Shown in pieces: positions 34,276-44,049 of a DNA stretch of 64,000 nucleotides (positions within the stretch are counted from its first letter, which is position 1; every line of letters starts with the position of its first letter). The position numbers were made by a program, and so were the translations under genes. The notes beneath the pieces are model-generated. The model was not told the origin of the DNA. It did no database searches and saw only the letters and a program-made list of their open reading frames with translations. The DNA comes from Macquaria australasica. Lineage: Eukaryota > Chordata > Actinopteri > Centrarchiformes > Percichthyidae. Where the stretch lies: contig SEMN01000589.1 in NCBI GenBank assembly GCA_005408345.1, positions 130,001 to 194,000 of the forward strand. The letters are read 5' to 3'.

Positions 34276-35000
34276 TAACAATAAAAATAGTAAAGTTCAT
34301 TTCAGCCATAACTATCTGAATGTGGCCTGCAGACTACAGGTAGCCTACAGGATGGAAATATTTGTTGAAGGCTACTGGAAACTGTCTGACCTGACTGCAG
34401 CTGTTTGTCACAGCGCCCCCTGCTGCTGCCGCCTGATCTTGTCCACTTTCCAGACGAGGTGCAGTTAATCTCCAACGAGCCTGGTATCTGTTTGCTTGCC
34501 GGAATCGAGAGGTCAAGGTTTTGGTTTTATGGACTCTTGCTGAGATAAGGACTCATTGATCGGTGGTTTTTGTATTGAGCCCCGACTTTGTGTCTTTTGT
34601 TGTCTGCTGGTGATTAATGGGTCCTGGATTGAAAGATCCAGGTCCTTTAGACCTTAGTCTACTGTAATTCTGGCACCCAGCCCAAGTCCAACTGCTGCAA
34701 TGTCAAGACTTTATTTTTTATATTTGAAATCAAATTATCTTCGTTGAAGTTTTGAGTTTTGGTGCTTTAATTTCAGTACCTGAGTCTCCGTCGGTCTCTG
34801 CTGCTCCTCTGGGTTTCAGCCGGTCAATGAGCCGCACCTGTCCACCAGGTGGAAACACTTCCTGATCACATGATGTCATGATGACAGGGAAAGGTTTTTT
34901 GTTTTAGCTCTTTTGCAAAGAATGTTTTAGCAATGTTTTAGCAAAGAAGATGTGTATTTATCACACACACCTCCACTTCAAAATAAAAGTATATATTTTG

Positions 35001-35005
<5 letters not shown>
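34276..35005. other. No gene seen
   Basis: Non-coding stretch between the dispersed repeat and the TA run. Nothing is recognised beyond small chance frames. Confidence 0.4.

Positions 35006-35052
<47 letters not shown>
35006..35052. repeat. (TA)n microsatellite at R4 3' end
   Basis: About 22 TA units, directly joined to the GGAATTTATA-type 3' terminus of the neighbouring R4 fragment (minus orientation). Confidence 0.95.
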
Positions 35053-35053
<1 letters not shown>

Positions 35054-35574
35054 TCCCTGGAGCCACTCTCCCAGTTTGGGAGTCACAGCCCCGAGTGTTC
35101 CGATTACCACGGGGACCACTATTGCCTTCACTGTCCACATCTTTTCTAGTTCTTCTCGCAGCCCTTGGTATTTCTTGAGCTTCTCGTGTTCCTTCTTCCT
35201 GATATTGCCGTCGCTTGGGATTGCTACATCTATCACTACTGCCTTCTTCTGTTGTTTGTCCACCTCTACTATGATGTACAGATGTTCCTGTACACTATGC
35301 CAGCTACTTGGTTATGGCGTTCCATGTACGCCCTGCCTGCTAGCATCTTACACCCCGCTGTTATGTGCTGGGTTGTCTCAGGGGCATCTTTGCACAGTCT
35401 GCACCTGGCATCCTGCCTGGTGTGGTAGACCCCGGCCTCTATCGATCTTGTGCTCAGAGCCTGTTCTTGTGCTGCCATGATTAGCGCCTCTGTGCTGTCT
35501 TTCAGTCCAGCCTTTTCCAGCCACTGGTAGGATTTCTTGATATCAGCCACTTCTTCTATCTGCTGGTGGTACAT
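35053..35574 (-). pseudogene. R4/Dong LINE fragment with REL-endonuclease part
   Basis: Minus-strand pieces match the C-terminal half of the large R4-like ORF at 40878-42899: MYHQQIEEVADIKKSYQWL, then CRLCKDAPETTQHITAGC (zinc-type CCHC) in 35598-35269, then AVVIDVAIPSDGNIRKKEH and VVIGTLGAVTPKLGEWLQ in 35263-34961. A block between the two pieces is deleted, as is most of the 3' UTR. It is flanked on one side by (TA)n and on the other by CA/TA repeats (35572-35620). Confidence 0.85.
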
Positions 35575-35620
35575 ACACACACACACATACACACACACAT
35601 ATATATATATATATATATTT

Positions 35621-35779
35621 TCTTTTTAAATTAACAAGAAGTGATCTCAGAAATAATATATTCACAAAAACAAATATGTGAAATATAAATGTCGTTTCTA
35701 GCAGAAAGGGGGGGGGGGCATTTAACAACTCCTGATGTTGGTCAGGTCCAGCATCATCCGAGCTCTGTGTGATGGCTGT
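35621..35779. other. No gene seen
   Basis: Short AT-rich spacer with a G-run at 35708-35718. Confidence 0.4.
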
Positions 35780-36303
35780 CTAGAGGCTGACAGCAGAGTC
35801 ATGCGTCGACCTTCTTCTTCGTTGCAGATCTGAACTTTTTCCTTTGGATCAGAAACTGAAATGTCAGCGAGCAGCAGCTTCAGTCTGAAGGTCGTCACAT
35901 TTATTAAATATCAGAGACTCAGTTCATAAATCAGTACAACACTTTGATCATCAGTCTGTAACTCTGAAGGTTCATCACTGAAAACTCTCGAGCCTCAGAA
36001 GAATCTTCTAAATGTAAGTTTGAATGTTCTGATCTCACTTCATATCAAATGTAAATATGAATTAAAGAGTTTCTGAGTGTTTGAAGGATTAATTTAAATA
36101 GTCATTTCATTAAAAACCGAAATCTCTCCTGCTGAGGTCATCCTTAAGAAAACACTCAGCTGTCCAATCACGTTTGAGCAGGTCGAAGGTCACCAGCCTG
36201 CATTAATCTCACAACCATAATAATAATAATAAAGTGTGATATTTCATTTGTATGATAATTTACCTGCAGAGAATGATGTCTCTGTGTTTCCTTGGGCCTG
36301 CAG
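35780..36303 (-). CDS. Putative last two exons of an unknown gene
   Basis: A 40-bp candidate exon (36303-36264; acceptor tgatttgcag, donor GCAG|gtaaat) reads LQAQGNTETSFSA. It joins in phase to a second candidate (35829-35780; acceptor aaagttcag) reading DLQRRRRSTHDSAVSL and ending TAG. The spliced tail is short and basic. I do not recognise it, and no further upstream exon is evident. The second segment also has another open frame (ICNEEEGRRMTLLSAS). Without transcript evidence this remains a guess. Confidence 0.25.
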
Positions 36304-37148
36304 CTGCAAATCAATAATTGATGAAGGTTAATGATTATTGTTGAAGGGTCTCTGGAGGAAACTGACTTCATTATAAACTCAGTCAGTTATTAATAAACTG
36401 ATTCTTAAATATTTTATTAATGAAATCTGTCTCTGCTTCAATAATCAGATCTTTTCTGTTAAAGTTTCAGCACAGTTCTGCAGTTTGATTTAAGGGTTAA
36501 AACACTTTCAATCACTTCTGAACACTGATTTATTGATAACTGATCAGATATGTTCAGTTTCTTTGATGGACATGAAACTGAATCATCAGAATTAAAGATA
36601 AACAGCTGAGTTAGAAAACATCTGTTCTTTAATAACTACCACTCCCAGGGTACATTTCTTTAACGCACAGCCAATCACAGAGCTTCTCATTAACAGTGAG
36701 CTTAAGATAAAACCTGATCAAAAACCTGACTGAGGCTCATGGGTATTGTAGTATAAAGAGAACATGAACCTGTTGATGGTTTATTGTCCTCCAGCTCCAC
36801 CACTTTATAATGACTTTTCATCATTTACAACAGATACAACAACAAACACTACGAGTGACACTACAGTCAGAACCAGCTGTGGACACACACAAGGAACTGG
36901 ACTCAATGTACACACACACACACACACATATATATTTTAAATATGTAATATATATAAACAACATTTGCAGACAGTAAGACAATAGTGCAATGGATGCTGA
37001 AATAAATACAGCATACACAGCATGCATAGATTTGTCTTTACATGTTTAAACAATGAGAAAATATAATTTACAGGTACACTGGAAGTTTGTGTTCCTGATG
37101 GTAACTACTGATCAGTGATGATTGATGTTAGGTATAAACTGTAAACTG
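36304..37148. other. No gene seen, short CA/TA run
   Basis: Non-coding. A (CA)n(TA)n run lies at about 36909-36936. A CAGCATACACAGCATGCAT motif near 37010 may belong to the LINE tail that follows. Confidence 0.4.
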
Positions 37149-37480
37149 TTATTGTGTCTGGTTGTTTTGGCGTACAGGCCTCTGTAGCAGGAGCAGGTTG
37201 AGTCCAGGGTGTGGTGGATCTGCCTGTTTCCTGACTCTGGACAGGTCTAAGTCCTGACTGGAGGGCATGTTGGCACCAGGGATTTTCTCTGCAGTCCTGA
37301 CTGTCCGTTGTAGTCTGTTCCTGCCCTGTTTGACCGTGATGGATGAACAGAGAACAGACTGGATGATTTCAGTGTAGAACTGGATCAGCAGCTCCTGAGG
37401 CACGTTGAACTTCCTGAGCTGGAACAGGAAGTCCATCCTTTGATGGGCCTTCTTGATGATTGAGTCTGGACGCCCTCTTT
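37149..37480 (-). pseudogene. LINE ORF2 C-terminal fragment
   Basis: The minus-strand frame carries RMDFLFQLRKFNVPQELLIQF, IIQSVLCSSITV and RLQRTVRTAEKI, matching the C-terminal region of a common fish LINE (consensus LRQLRKFNLPQELLIQFYSAIIESVLCTSIT in pieces). Clade not assigned. It is truncated at both ends. Confidence 0.6.
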
Positions 37481-37912
37481 AGACCCTGGGAAATTGTGGA
37501 TCCCAGAAACCTGAGGGTTTGGTGATGGGGGGCAGTGTTGGGGGGGCTCCTTCTATTAACAATACCTACACCTGCATGCAGGTATAGTGGGGTTCAAGTA
37601 TCAAACTATTGATAACATTACAACTATGACTACTAGTAAAAAGAATAAGAAGAATACCTACACCTGCATGCAGGTAAACCAGGGTCCAAGTATCAGATGA
37701 AACTCAGTGTTTCTGACTCTGTGCAACCAGAAGACCTGAATATATTTACAGCCTCACTGCTTTTTAAATGAACTTTATTAAGATTATTTTTACCATCAGA
37801 ATGAAACATACACACAACTGTAAAAAATTAAATCCAAATTTATTCAAACTTCTTTCCACAAAATACAAACAGAAAAACAAAACACAGAAACTGATAAACA
37901 GGAAGTGTTTGT
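37481..37912. other. No gene seen; short repeated motif
   Basis: Holds two copies of TACCTACACCTGCATGCAGG (about 37563 and 37656), 93 bp apart. Otherwise it is the 3' flank of med27. Confidence 0.5.
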
Positions 37913-40525
37913 TCACATGCGACAGGTGTCGTGAAACGCCTCCAGGGTCCTAAAGTCCCTCCATGTTGGAGGAAGTCCATCCTGAAGGAAACGACCACAG
38001 CGCTGACAGGAAGACTGGAAGAGCTTAATGTAGCTCCGCAACCAGGTCTATAAAGAGACAAACGGGTAGAGAGACAGATCGGTAGACAGACAGGCATGTG
38101 AGACAGACAGGAAGATTTTAATGTAGCTCTACAACCAGGTCTATAGAGAGGATAAGACAGGTGAGACAGGTACTGGTAGAGACAAATAGGTAGAGAGACA
38201 GATTAAGATCAGGTGAGACAGACAGGTAGAGGTTTCTCACCATGAAGGATCGGACCACGACGTCGGGCATCTGGGGCAGCTGGTAGTGCAGCAGGGCGGT
38301 GGTGGCATGGTCCGTTACCTGGCAACAACACAACCAATCAGAGCGTTGAACACTCAGCTCAGGTGTGCAGAAGTTCAGATGAGCACAGGTGAGTCTTACC
38401 TTCTGGAATACGTGGTACTGAGACTTGGTCCAGATGTCCAGCTGAGGAGGACAGACAGACAGGTTACTGTGGAGACAGGCAGACAGGTATCAGGGGTTAC
38501 CTGTCAGGTGAGTTTGACCTCTCACCTTTCCGTCCTCGTTGTAAACGTTCTCGTTGAATCCTCGGACAACGGTTCTGTCGATGAACAGTGAACGCATCAC
38601 GACAATCGCCTTCAACACCTTCCCCAGGGTCACCTGAGAGGTAGACAGGTGAGACAGACATACACCTGTTACCTGTCTGAATACATCTGTTACTTGGTCT
38701 GAACCATAGACTGTATATAAAGATGGACAACATGACAGCTCCTCAAAAGTGAAGCCAAAACATCTGAATCGCTCCCTGGTGGCTCGTTGCAGTATAGGTC
38801 ATAAGCCCCATCTCCTCCATGTTAGCGGATGGGACATGGTCCAAACTGAAAAATCAAAGTACACGTCAAATAAAATGTTCCCAAAGATGGTTTCTGTCAT
38901 TTGAGGTACTTCTTATCACGCTGATGTTTGTTCAAGTGTTCATTTTTCTGATCAGTTTGGTTTTAATTAGTTGACGGCTGTATGGGTGAGAACTCGATAC
39001 TGCGGCTCCACCGCAGATCACTACTTCGCAGACTCTGGCTCCAAATGACGTCACCAGCGCAAGATGGCAACTCTCATATCCAGGGTATTTTGGCTTCATT
39101 TTTATACAGTATGAGGAAGTGGAGGCATCATCCATCTTTATATATAGTCTGTGGTCTGAACACACCTGTTACCTGGTCTGAACACACCTGTAAAGTGTTT
39201 AAATGTGTGTTTTAATACCAGCAGCACAGCTGACGTCCCGTTGGGTCTGAACAGCTCGATGGTCATATCAGGAAACATCCTGCCGATCCGAGAGATGACA
39301 TCATCCACATACCTGTACAGAGAGGAACAGAGTATTGCAGTACTGTAACAGGAGGATTACAGTATTTTGCACCTGTAGTTTTGTTCATTTGGTTTGAGTG
39401 AAAAACATTTTCATTGTTGTCTTTCAGTTCTGGTCCGGTTTATGTTCACACAGAGGGTTTCCAGACGAGTAAACATGAAGTTATACAGACTGACAGGTAA
39501 CTCATTGATTGGACAGTGTAGGTGATGCCATCTTGCATCATCAGCGCATCATCAGGACCCATGAGGGGAAATCAGATTGTGACTGACAGCAGGTCAGAGT
39601 TTGAGTTTATTTATTTTCTCTGGAGTCACGAAGAGCTCACGAAGAAATAACTGATTATCAGCATTATTAGTATTATTAGCATTATGAGTATTAGTAGTAC
39701 TAGCATGTACTGTGAATGGACGTCGTGTTGTGAATAATGACAGAAATACATCAGCAGAGAGATTTTACTGTCACACACTTTTTAATGGACTTATTGAGCT
39801 GCCAAAGTACCAAAGTTCACTTCCTGAACAGTTCATGATCAACTGATCAATTTAATAGTTTATGTTTTAGATTTCTTTAGAGAGATTATTGAAGAATACA
39901 TCCAAGCAACACATTCATTTAATGGAAGACACAAATGTGATTATAGCTGGTGCTCTAACGATGGAGCAGTGATGTTATAACTTTCACACAGTCGGCCATG
40001 TTTGCTGTGTTGCTTTCAGCCTGGATGATGGGTTTAACTTCTTTGGATTTTTCTAATATTATAGTTTGCTCTTCATTGGTAAAGTAGACTGGTCCATGTT
40101 TGTTATTGGTCACATTCTGCAAACCCCGCCCCTTTCATTCGCGGGTGGATGAACCAAGCTGTTCGTCTCAGTTGAAGCGAACAGACATCCAGATGTTCAA
40201 CCAGCTTCTAGTACAGGTTTTACTACATTTATTCTGTGTACTACTGCAGTATAATAGTAATATATACAGTGAGCAGTACTGCAGTATTATAGTAGTATAC
40301 ACAGTATGTATTACTGCAGTATTATAGTAGTATATACAGTATGTATTACTGCAGTATTATAGTAGCATACAGTATGTATCACTGCAGTACTCACTGAGGA
40401 GGTAGTACCAGAGTACTGGGTTGGACTTTGGGTCGTCTCTTGGCTGAAGCTCCCATCTGATTGGCCGATCGTTTGAGTGACTGCTGATTCAACAAACTGG
40501 AGGCCAAACCGGCGTGGTACTGCAA
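37913..40525 (-). CDS. med27: MED27, Mediator subunit 27, last six exons
   Basis: Encodes about 195 C-terminal residues of MED27 (human protein about 311). MED27 is a metazoan Mediator subunit in the head/tail interface that relays activator signals to RNA polymerase II. Exons: 40525-40395, 39312-39219, 38633-38526, 38441-38400, 38318-38241, 38047-37913. All have AG/GT sites and matching phases (0/2, 1/0, then phase 0). Hallmarks: LKRSANQMGASAKRRPK, YVDDVISRIGRMFP, VTLGKVLKAIVVMRSLF, LLHYQLPQMPDVVVRSF, and CQRCGRFLQDGLPPTWRDF. The last contains a C-x2-C pair near the end. Stop TGA at 37915-37913. The exons for the first ~116 residues should lie above 40525. I could not find them up to 64000, in line with the very large 5' introns of this gene in other vertebrates. 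Confidence 0.95.
38100..38150 (-). repeat. Duplicated med27 acceptor/exon start
   Basis: GTAGCTCTACAACCAGGTCTATAGAG repeats, with few changes, the first bases of the last med27 exon and its acceptor (38025-38057, GTAGCTCCGCAACCAGGTCTATAAAG in two parts). Translated, the copy has TWL followed by a stop, so it cannot replace the real exon. Confidence 0.7.
38705..39153. mobile_element. hAT-like MITE with 8-bp TSD
   Basis: Left end CATAGACTGTATATAAAGAT and right end ATCTTTATATATAGTCTGTG form inverted termini of about 24 bp. The flanks are GTCTGAAC at 38697-38704 and again at 39154-39161, an 8-bp target duplication. It is 449 bp without coding content, in a med27 intron. A truncated left end of the same family lies at about 40623-40645. 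The surrounding GGTCTGAACACACCTG motif is itself repetitive, so the duplication could be partly coincidental. Confidence 0.7.
40242..40385. repeat. 35-bp minisatellite next to med27 exon
   Basis: Four tandem units starting TACTGCAGTATTATAGTAGT (40242, 40277, 40312, 40347). A partial fifth (CTGCAGTACT) runs into the donor of the med27 exon ending at 40395. Confidence 0.9.
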
Positions 40526-40724
40526 CTACACACACAGATACACACATCATCATCATCATCACGATCATGTACTGTGTGTAGGATTATAGAGGTTTGACTA
40601 ACTACAGATCAGATGTGTGTGTCTGAACCATACACTGTAAATAAAGATGGTGGTCATGCTGTGTGTGTACACACACACACACATACATGTACATATATAC
40701 ATACATACATACATACATATAATA

Positions 40725-40765
40725 TAAGATAAGATAAGCCTTTATTGTCCCACAGTGGGGAAATA
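40725..40765 (-). repeat. LINE 3' tail
   Basis: GATAAGATAAGCCTTTATTG then TCCCACAGTGGGGA is, in reverse, the AATAAAGGCTTATCTTATC tail also found at about 53315-53360 at the end of another LINE fragment. Confidence 0.6.
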
Positions 40766-40814
40766 TTCAATATATATATACACACACACACGTATATATA
40801 TATCTCTCTCCTTA

Positions 40815-42950
40815 TGGCTCTTATTCATCTTGATATGATCCACACCTCACACTGGCTCAAGAAACTAACTGCACTCCATGAATGCCTGGCAGCACAGACA
40901 GTGGTTAACCCAAGGGAGGACGGTCCTGATCATGAAGGACCCCCAGAAGGGTGCAATTCCATCCAACTACTGGCCAATAACCTGCCTCTATACAACATGG
41001 AAGCTCCTGTCAGGCATCGTAGCGGCTAAGATGAATAGGCACATGGCCCAATACATGAGCAGGGCCCAGAAAGGAATTGGTAGCGATACCAGGGGAGCCA
41101 AGCAGCAGCTGCTGGTAGACAGAGCAGTCACTCGAGACTGTAAGACCAGACAGACCAATCTGTGCACTGCCTGGATTGATTACAAGAAAGCCTATGACTC
41201 AATGCCACACACATGGATACTGGAAAGCTTGGAAATGTACATCATCAACAGGACAATAAGAACCTTCATCAAGAACTCAATGGGGCTGTGGAAGACAACC
41301 CTGGAGGCCAACTCAAAGTCAATTGCACAAGTGACCATCAAGTGCGGCATATACCAAGGTGATGCACTATCCCCACTGCTGTTCTGCATAGGCCTGAACC
41401 CTCTCAGCCAGATCATCGCGAAGAGTAGCTACGGATACCGGCTACGGAATGGAGCAACCATCAGCCACCTTCTCTACATGGATGACATCAAGCTGTATGC
41501 CAGGAGTGAGCGAGACATCGACTCACTAATCCACACCACCAGGATATACAGCGACGACACTGGAATGTCATTCGGACTAGACAAGTGTGGCCGGATGGTC
41601 TCCAAGAGAGGGAAGGTAGTCAGATCTGAAGGGATCAGACAACCAGAAGGCAACATAGCAGATGTGGAGGACAGCTACAAGTACCTTGGGATCCCGCAAG
41701 CAAATGGCAACCATGAAGAGGCCGCAAGAAGGTCAGCCACAGCCAAATACCTCCACAGAGTAAGGCAAGTCCTGAAGAGTCAGCTGAATGGGAAGAACAA
41801 GGTCCGAGCTATCAACACCTACGCCCTGCCTGTCATCAGATACCCCGCTGGCATAATAAGCTGGCCAAAAGAGGAGATCGATGCCACTGATATAAAGACC
41901 AGGAAGCTCCTCACAATGCATGGAGGATTTCACCCCAAGTCCAGCACCCTGAGACTGTACACTAAGCGGAAGGAAGGAGGCCGAGGACTAGTGAGCGTCA
42001 GAACCACTATCCAGGATGAAACAACAAAGATCCATGAGTACATCAGGAAGATGGCCCCAAGTGATGAGATGCTTAGTGAGTACCTCAGGCAGCGGAAGCC
42101 TGATGAGGAAGGAGAGCAGATGGAACCATCATGGGAGGACAAACCCCTGCACGGTATGTACCACCGGCAGATAGAAGAAGTGGCTGATATCGAGAAATCC
42201 TACCAGTGGCTGAAAAAGGCTGGACTGAAAGACAGCACAGAGGCACTAATCATGTCAGCACAGGAACAGGCTCTGAGCACAAGATCGATAGAGGCCGGGA
42301 TCTACCACACCAGGCAGGACGCCAGGTGCAGACTGTGCAAAGATGCCCCTGAGACAATCCAGCACATAACAGCGGGGTGTAAGATGCAAGCAGGCAGGGC
42401 GTACATGGAACGCCATAACCAAGTAGCTGGCATAGTGTACAGGAACATCTGTGCCGAGTATGGGCTGGAAGTCCCACGGTCAAGATGGGACACACCTCCG
42501 AAGGTGGTTGAGAATGACCAAGCTAAGATCCTGTGGGACTTCCAGATACAGACTGACAAACTGGTGATGGCAAATCAACCGGACATAGTAGTGGTGGACA
42601 AACAACAGAAGAAGGCAGTAGTGATAGACGTAGCAATCCCAAGCGACGGCAACATCAGGAAGAAGGAACACGAGAAGCTCGAGAAATACCAAGGGCTGAA
42701 GAAGGAGCTAGAAAAGATGTGGAAAGTGAAGGCAACAGTGGTCCCCGTGGTAATCGGAACACTCGGGGCTGTGACCCCCAAACTGGGAGAGTGGCTCCAG
42801 CAGATTCCAGGAACAACATCCGAGATCTCTGTCCAGAAGAGTGCAGTACTAGGAACAGCTAAGATACTGCGCAGGACCCTCAAGCTCCCAGGCCTCTAGT
42901 AGAGGACCCGAGCTTGAAGGAGGAATAGACCGCCCACAGGGGCGAGTGGG
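40815..42950 (+). mobile_element. R4/Dong (Rex6-type) LINE, 5' truncated
   Basis: Plus-strand copy with a 5' deletion inside the reverse-transcriptase region, an intact C-terminal half, and a short 3' UTR ending GGGGAATTTTATATATA. TA/CA repeats flank both ends (40771-40812 and 42955-43020). R4-clade elements carry a restriction-like endonuclease and some favour simple-repeat targets. It lies upstream of the first med27 exon found, antisense to med27. Confidence 0.88.
40878..42899 (+). CDS. R4-type RT and REL-endonuclease protein
   Basis: Open frame of 673 codons, the longest in the window. The RT domain (about 10-330) has AWIDYKKAYDS (catalytic D101) and the YMDD box (200-203). A thumb/linker follows. 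The C-terminal restriction-like endonuclease has a C484-x2-C487-x8-H496-x4-C501 knuckle and a catalytic PD-x14-D pattern (P568 D569, D584; QPDIVVVDKQ, VVIDVAIPSD). Intact R4 proteins are longer, so the N-terminus (zinc fingers, start of RT) is missing and the ATG is internal. No frameshift from there to the stop implies recent insertion. It would not be active alone, but may be transcribed. Confidence 0.85.
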   Translation: MNAWQHRQWLTQGRTVLIMKDPQKGAIPSNYWPITCLYTTWKLLSGIVAAKMNRHMAQYMSRAQKGIGSDTRGAKQQLLVDRAVTRDCKTRQTNLCTAWIDYKKAYDSMPHTWILESLEMYIINRTIRTFIKNSMGLWKTTLEANSKSIAQVTIKCGIYQGDALSPLLFCIGLNPLSQIIAKSSYGYRLRNGATISHLLYMDDIKLYARSERDIDSLIHTTRIYSDDTGMSFGLDKCGRMVSKRGKVVRSEGIRQPEGNIADVEDSYKYLGIPQANGNHEEAARRSATAKYLHRVRQVLKSQLNGKNKVRAINTYALPVIRYPAGIISWPKEEIDATDIKTRKLLTMHGGFHPKSSTLRLYTKRKEGGRGLVSVRTTIQDETTKIHEYIRKMAPSDEMLSEYLRQRKPDEEGEQMEPSWEDKPLHGMYHRQIEEVADIEKSYQWLKKAGLKDSTEALIMSAQEQALSTRSIEAGIYHTRQDARCRLCKDAPETIQHITAGCKMQAGRAYMERHNQVAGIVYRNICAEYGLEVPRSRWDTPPKVVENDQAKILWDFQIQTDKLVMANQPDIVVVDKQQKKAVVIDVAIPSDGNIRKKEHEKLEKYQGLKKELEKMWKVKATVVPVVIGTLGAVTPKLGEWLQQIPGTTSEISVQKSAVLGTAKILRRTLKLPGL

Positions 42951-42954
42951 GAAT

Positions 42955-42956
42955 TT

Positions 42957-42991
<35 letters not shown>

Positions 42992-43020
42992 GTATGTATG
43001 TATGTATGTATATATGTATA
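42955..43020. repeat. (TA)n/(TATG)n microsatellite
   Basis: TA repeats passing into TATG repeats, directly abutting the 3' terminus of the R4 element. Confidence 0.95.
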
Positions 43021-44049
43021 ATGTATGTGGAGAGACCAGACTGGTCTCTTACTTATTGAAGAAAATTACACATGGGAGGTAAAAAGATTAAGTATGTGTT
43101 GGAATATTGGATGCAACATACAACGGATCCTACACAAGAACTAGTTTGTGTGGTGCAACCTGTTTTACTTTAGTGCAAGTCAGGATGAACAGACACATTT
43201 GGTAACTCTCCAAAGCACAAAACAGTTCCTCAGAAACAAAGTTAAAAGTCTTTCAAGGACAAAAGAAAAAGCAACTGAGTTTTTAGCCTCTTTTATCCCA
43301 TTATTTTGGTTTTATGGCGCATTTCCCATCTGTTTCAGTCTCAGCGCTCTCATCATCCTTGTTTCCAGCAGCAGCAGGTAAAGAGCCAGATATTTTTCTT
43401 AGTAGTTGGTGGAGACCAAAAAATAGCTAAAAGGAGAGTGAATATTGGACACAACTCAAAATGTCTTCTGGTTCTGTAAGCAGGCAACTGTTTGCCAACA
43501 CATTAGCCATAGCGAGGGATATGTTTTGATGGCTAAACATGTATTAATTCTAGAAAGACTTCCATGCACAAATTAATGTTATGTGAAACATGGTTGTATG
43601 TTCAATTTTATGAAGGAATAGTGCAACAGGTAAGCAAACATTCTGTGTTGAAGAATGAAGTCTTTTTGAGGACTTCTCTGGCAATGAACTACAACTAACG
43701 TTTATTGATTCTACTGTACTCCAACAGAGTCGGCTACACCTGCCTGCTGTACGTGACACTGCTGAGCATTACACCCTGCTTAGTGTGTTCATATTAAACT
43801 GGATTCATGCTTGACGCAAGGGGTTAACAGGAGTCCCACTGTAGATACCTTCGGCGTAGGTTTTGATTTATAGTTAAATGTCGGATTTCTTCCAGATGTA
43901 TCATGGCTGTATCATGCTTTAATTATATTACTCACAGTTACTACGTTTACATTCTTTCATTTACTTTTTATTGAAATTTATTGAAAGTTTTCTGGTACAG
44001 GATATAAATCCTCCACACCAGACTCTTCAACTCAAAACCATACATAAAA
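43021..44049. other. No gene seen
   Basis: The frame 43148-43381 includes a hydrophobic stretch but no recognisable domain. I do not regard it as a gene. Confidence 0.4.

Noticed and set aside
37563..37676. A CRISPR-like repeat pair (TACCTACACCTGCATGCAGG)
   Set aside because: Only two copies in a vertebrate non-coding region. No array, no associated genes.
42250..42883. Several minus-strand frames opposite the R4 ORF
   Set aside because: Antisense shadows of the 673-codon frame, with no independent motifs.
43148..43381. Small membrane-protein-like frame
   Set aside because: One hydrophobic stretch only, no family similarity, no splice context, in repeat-rich non-coding sequence.
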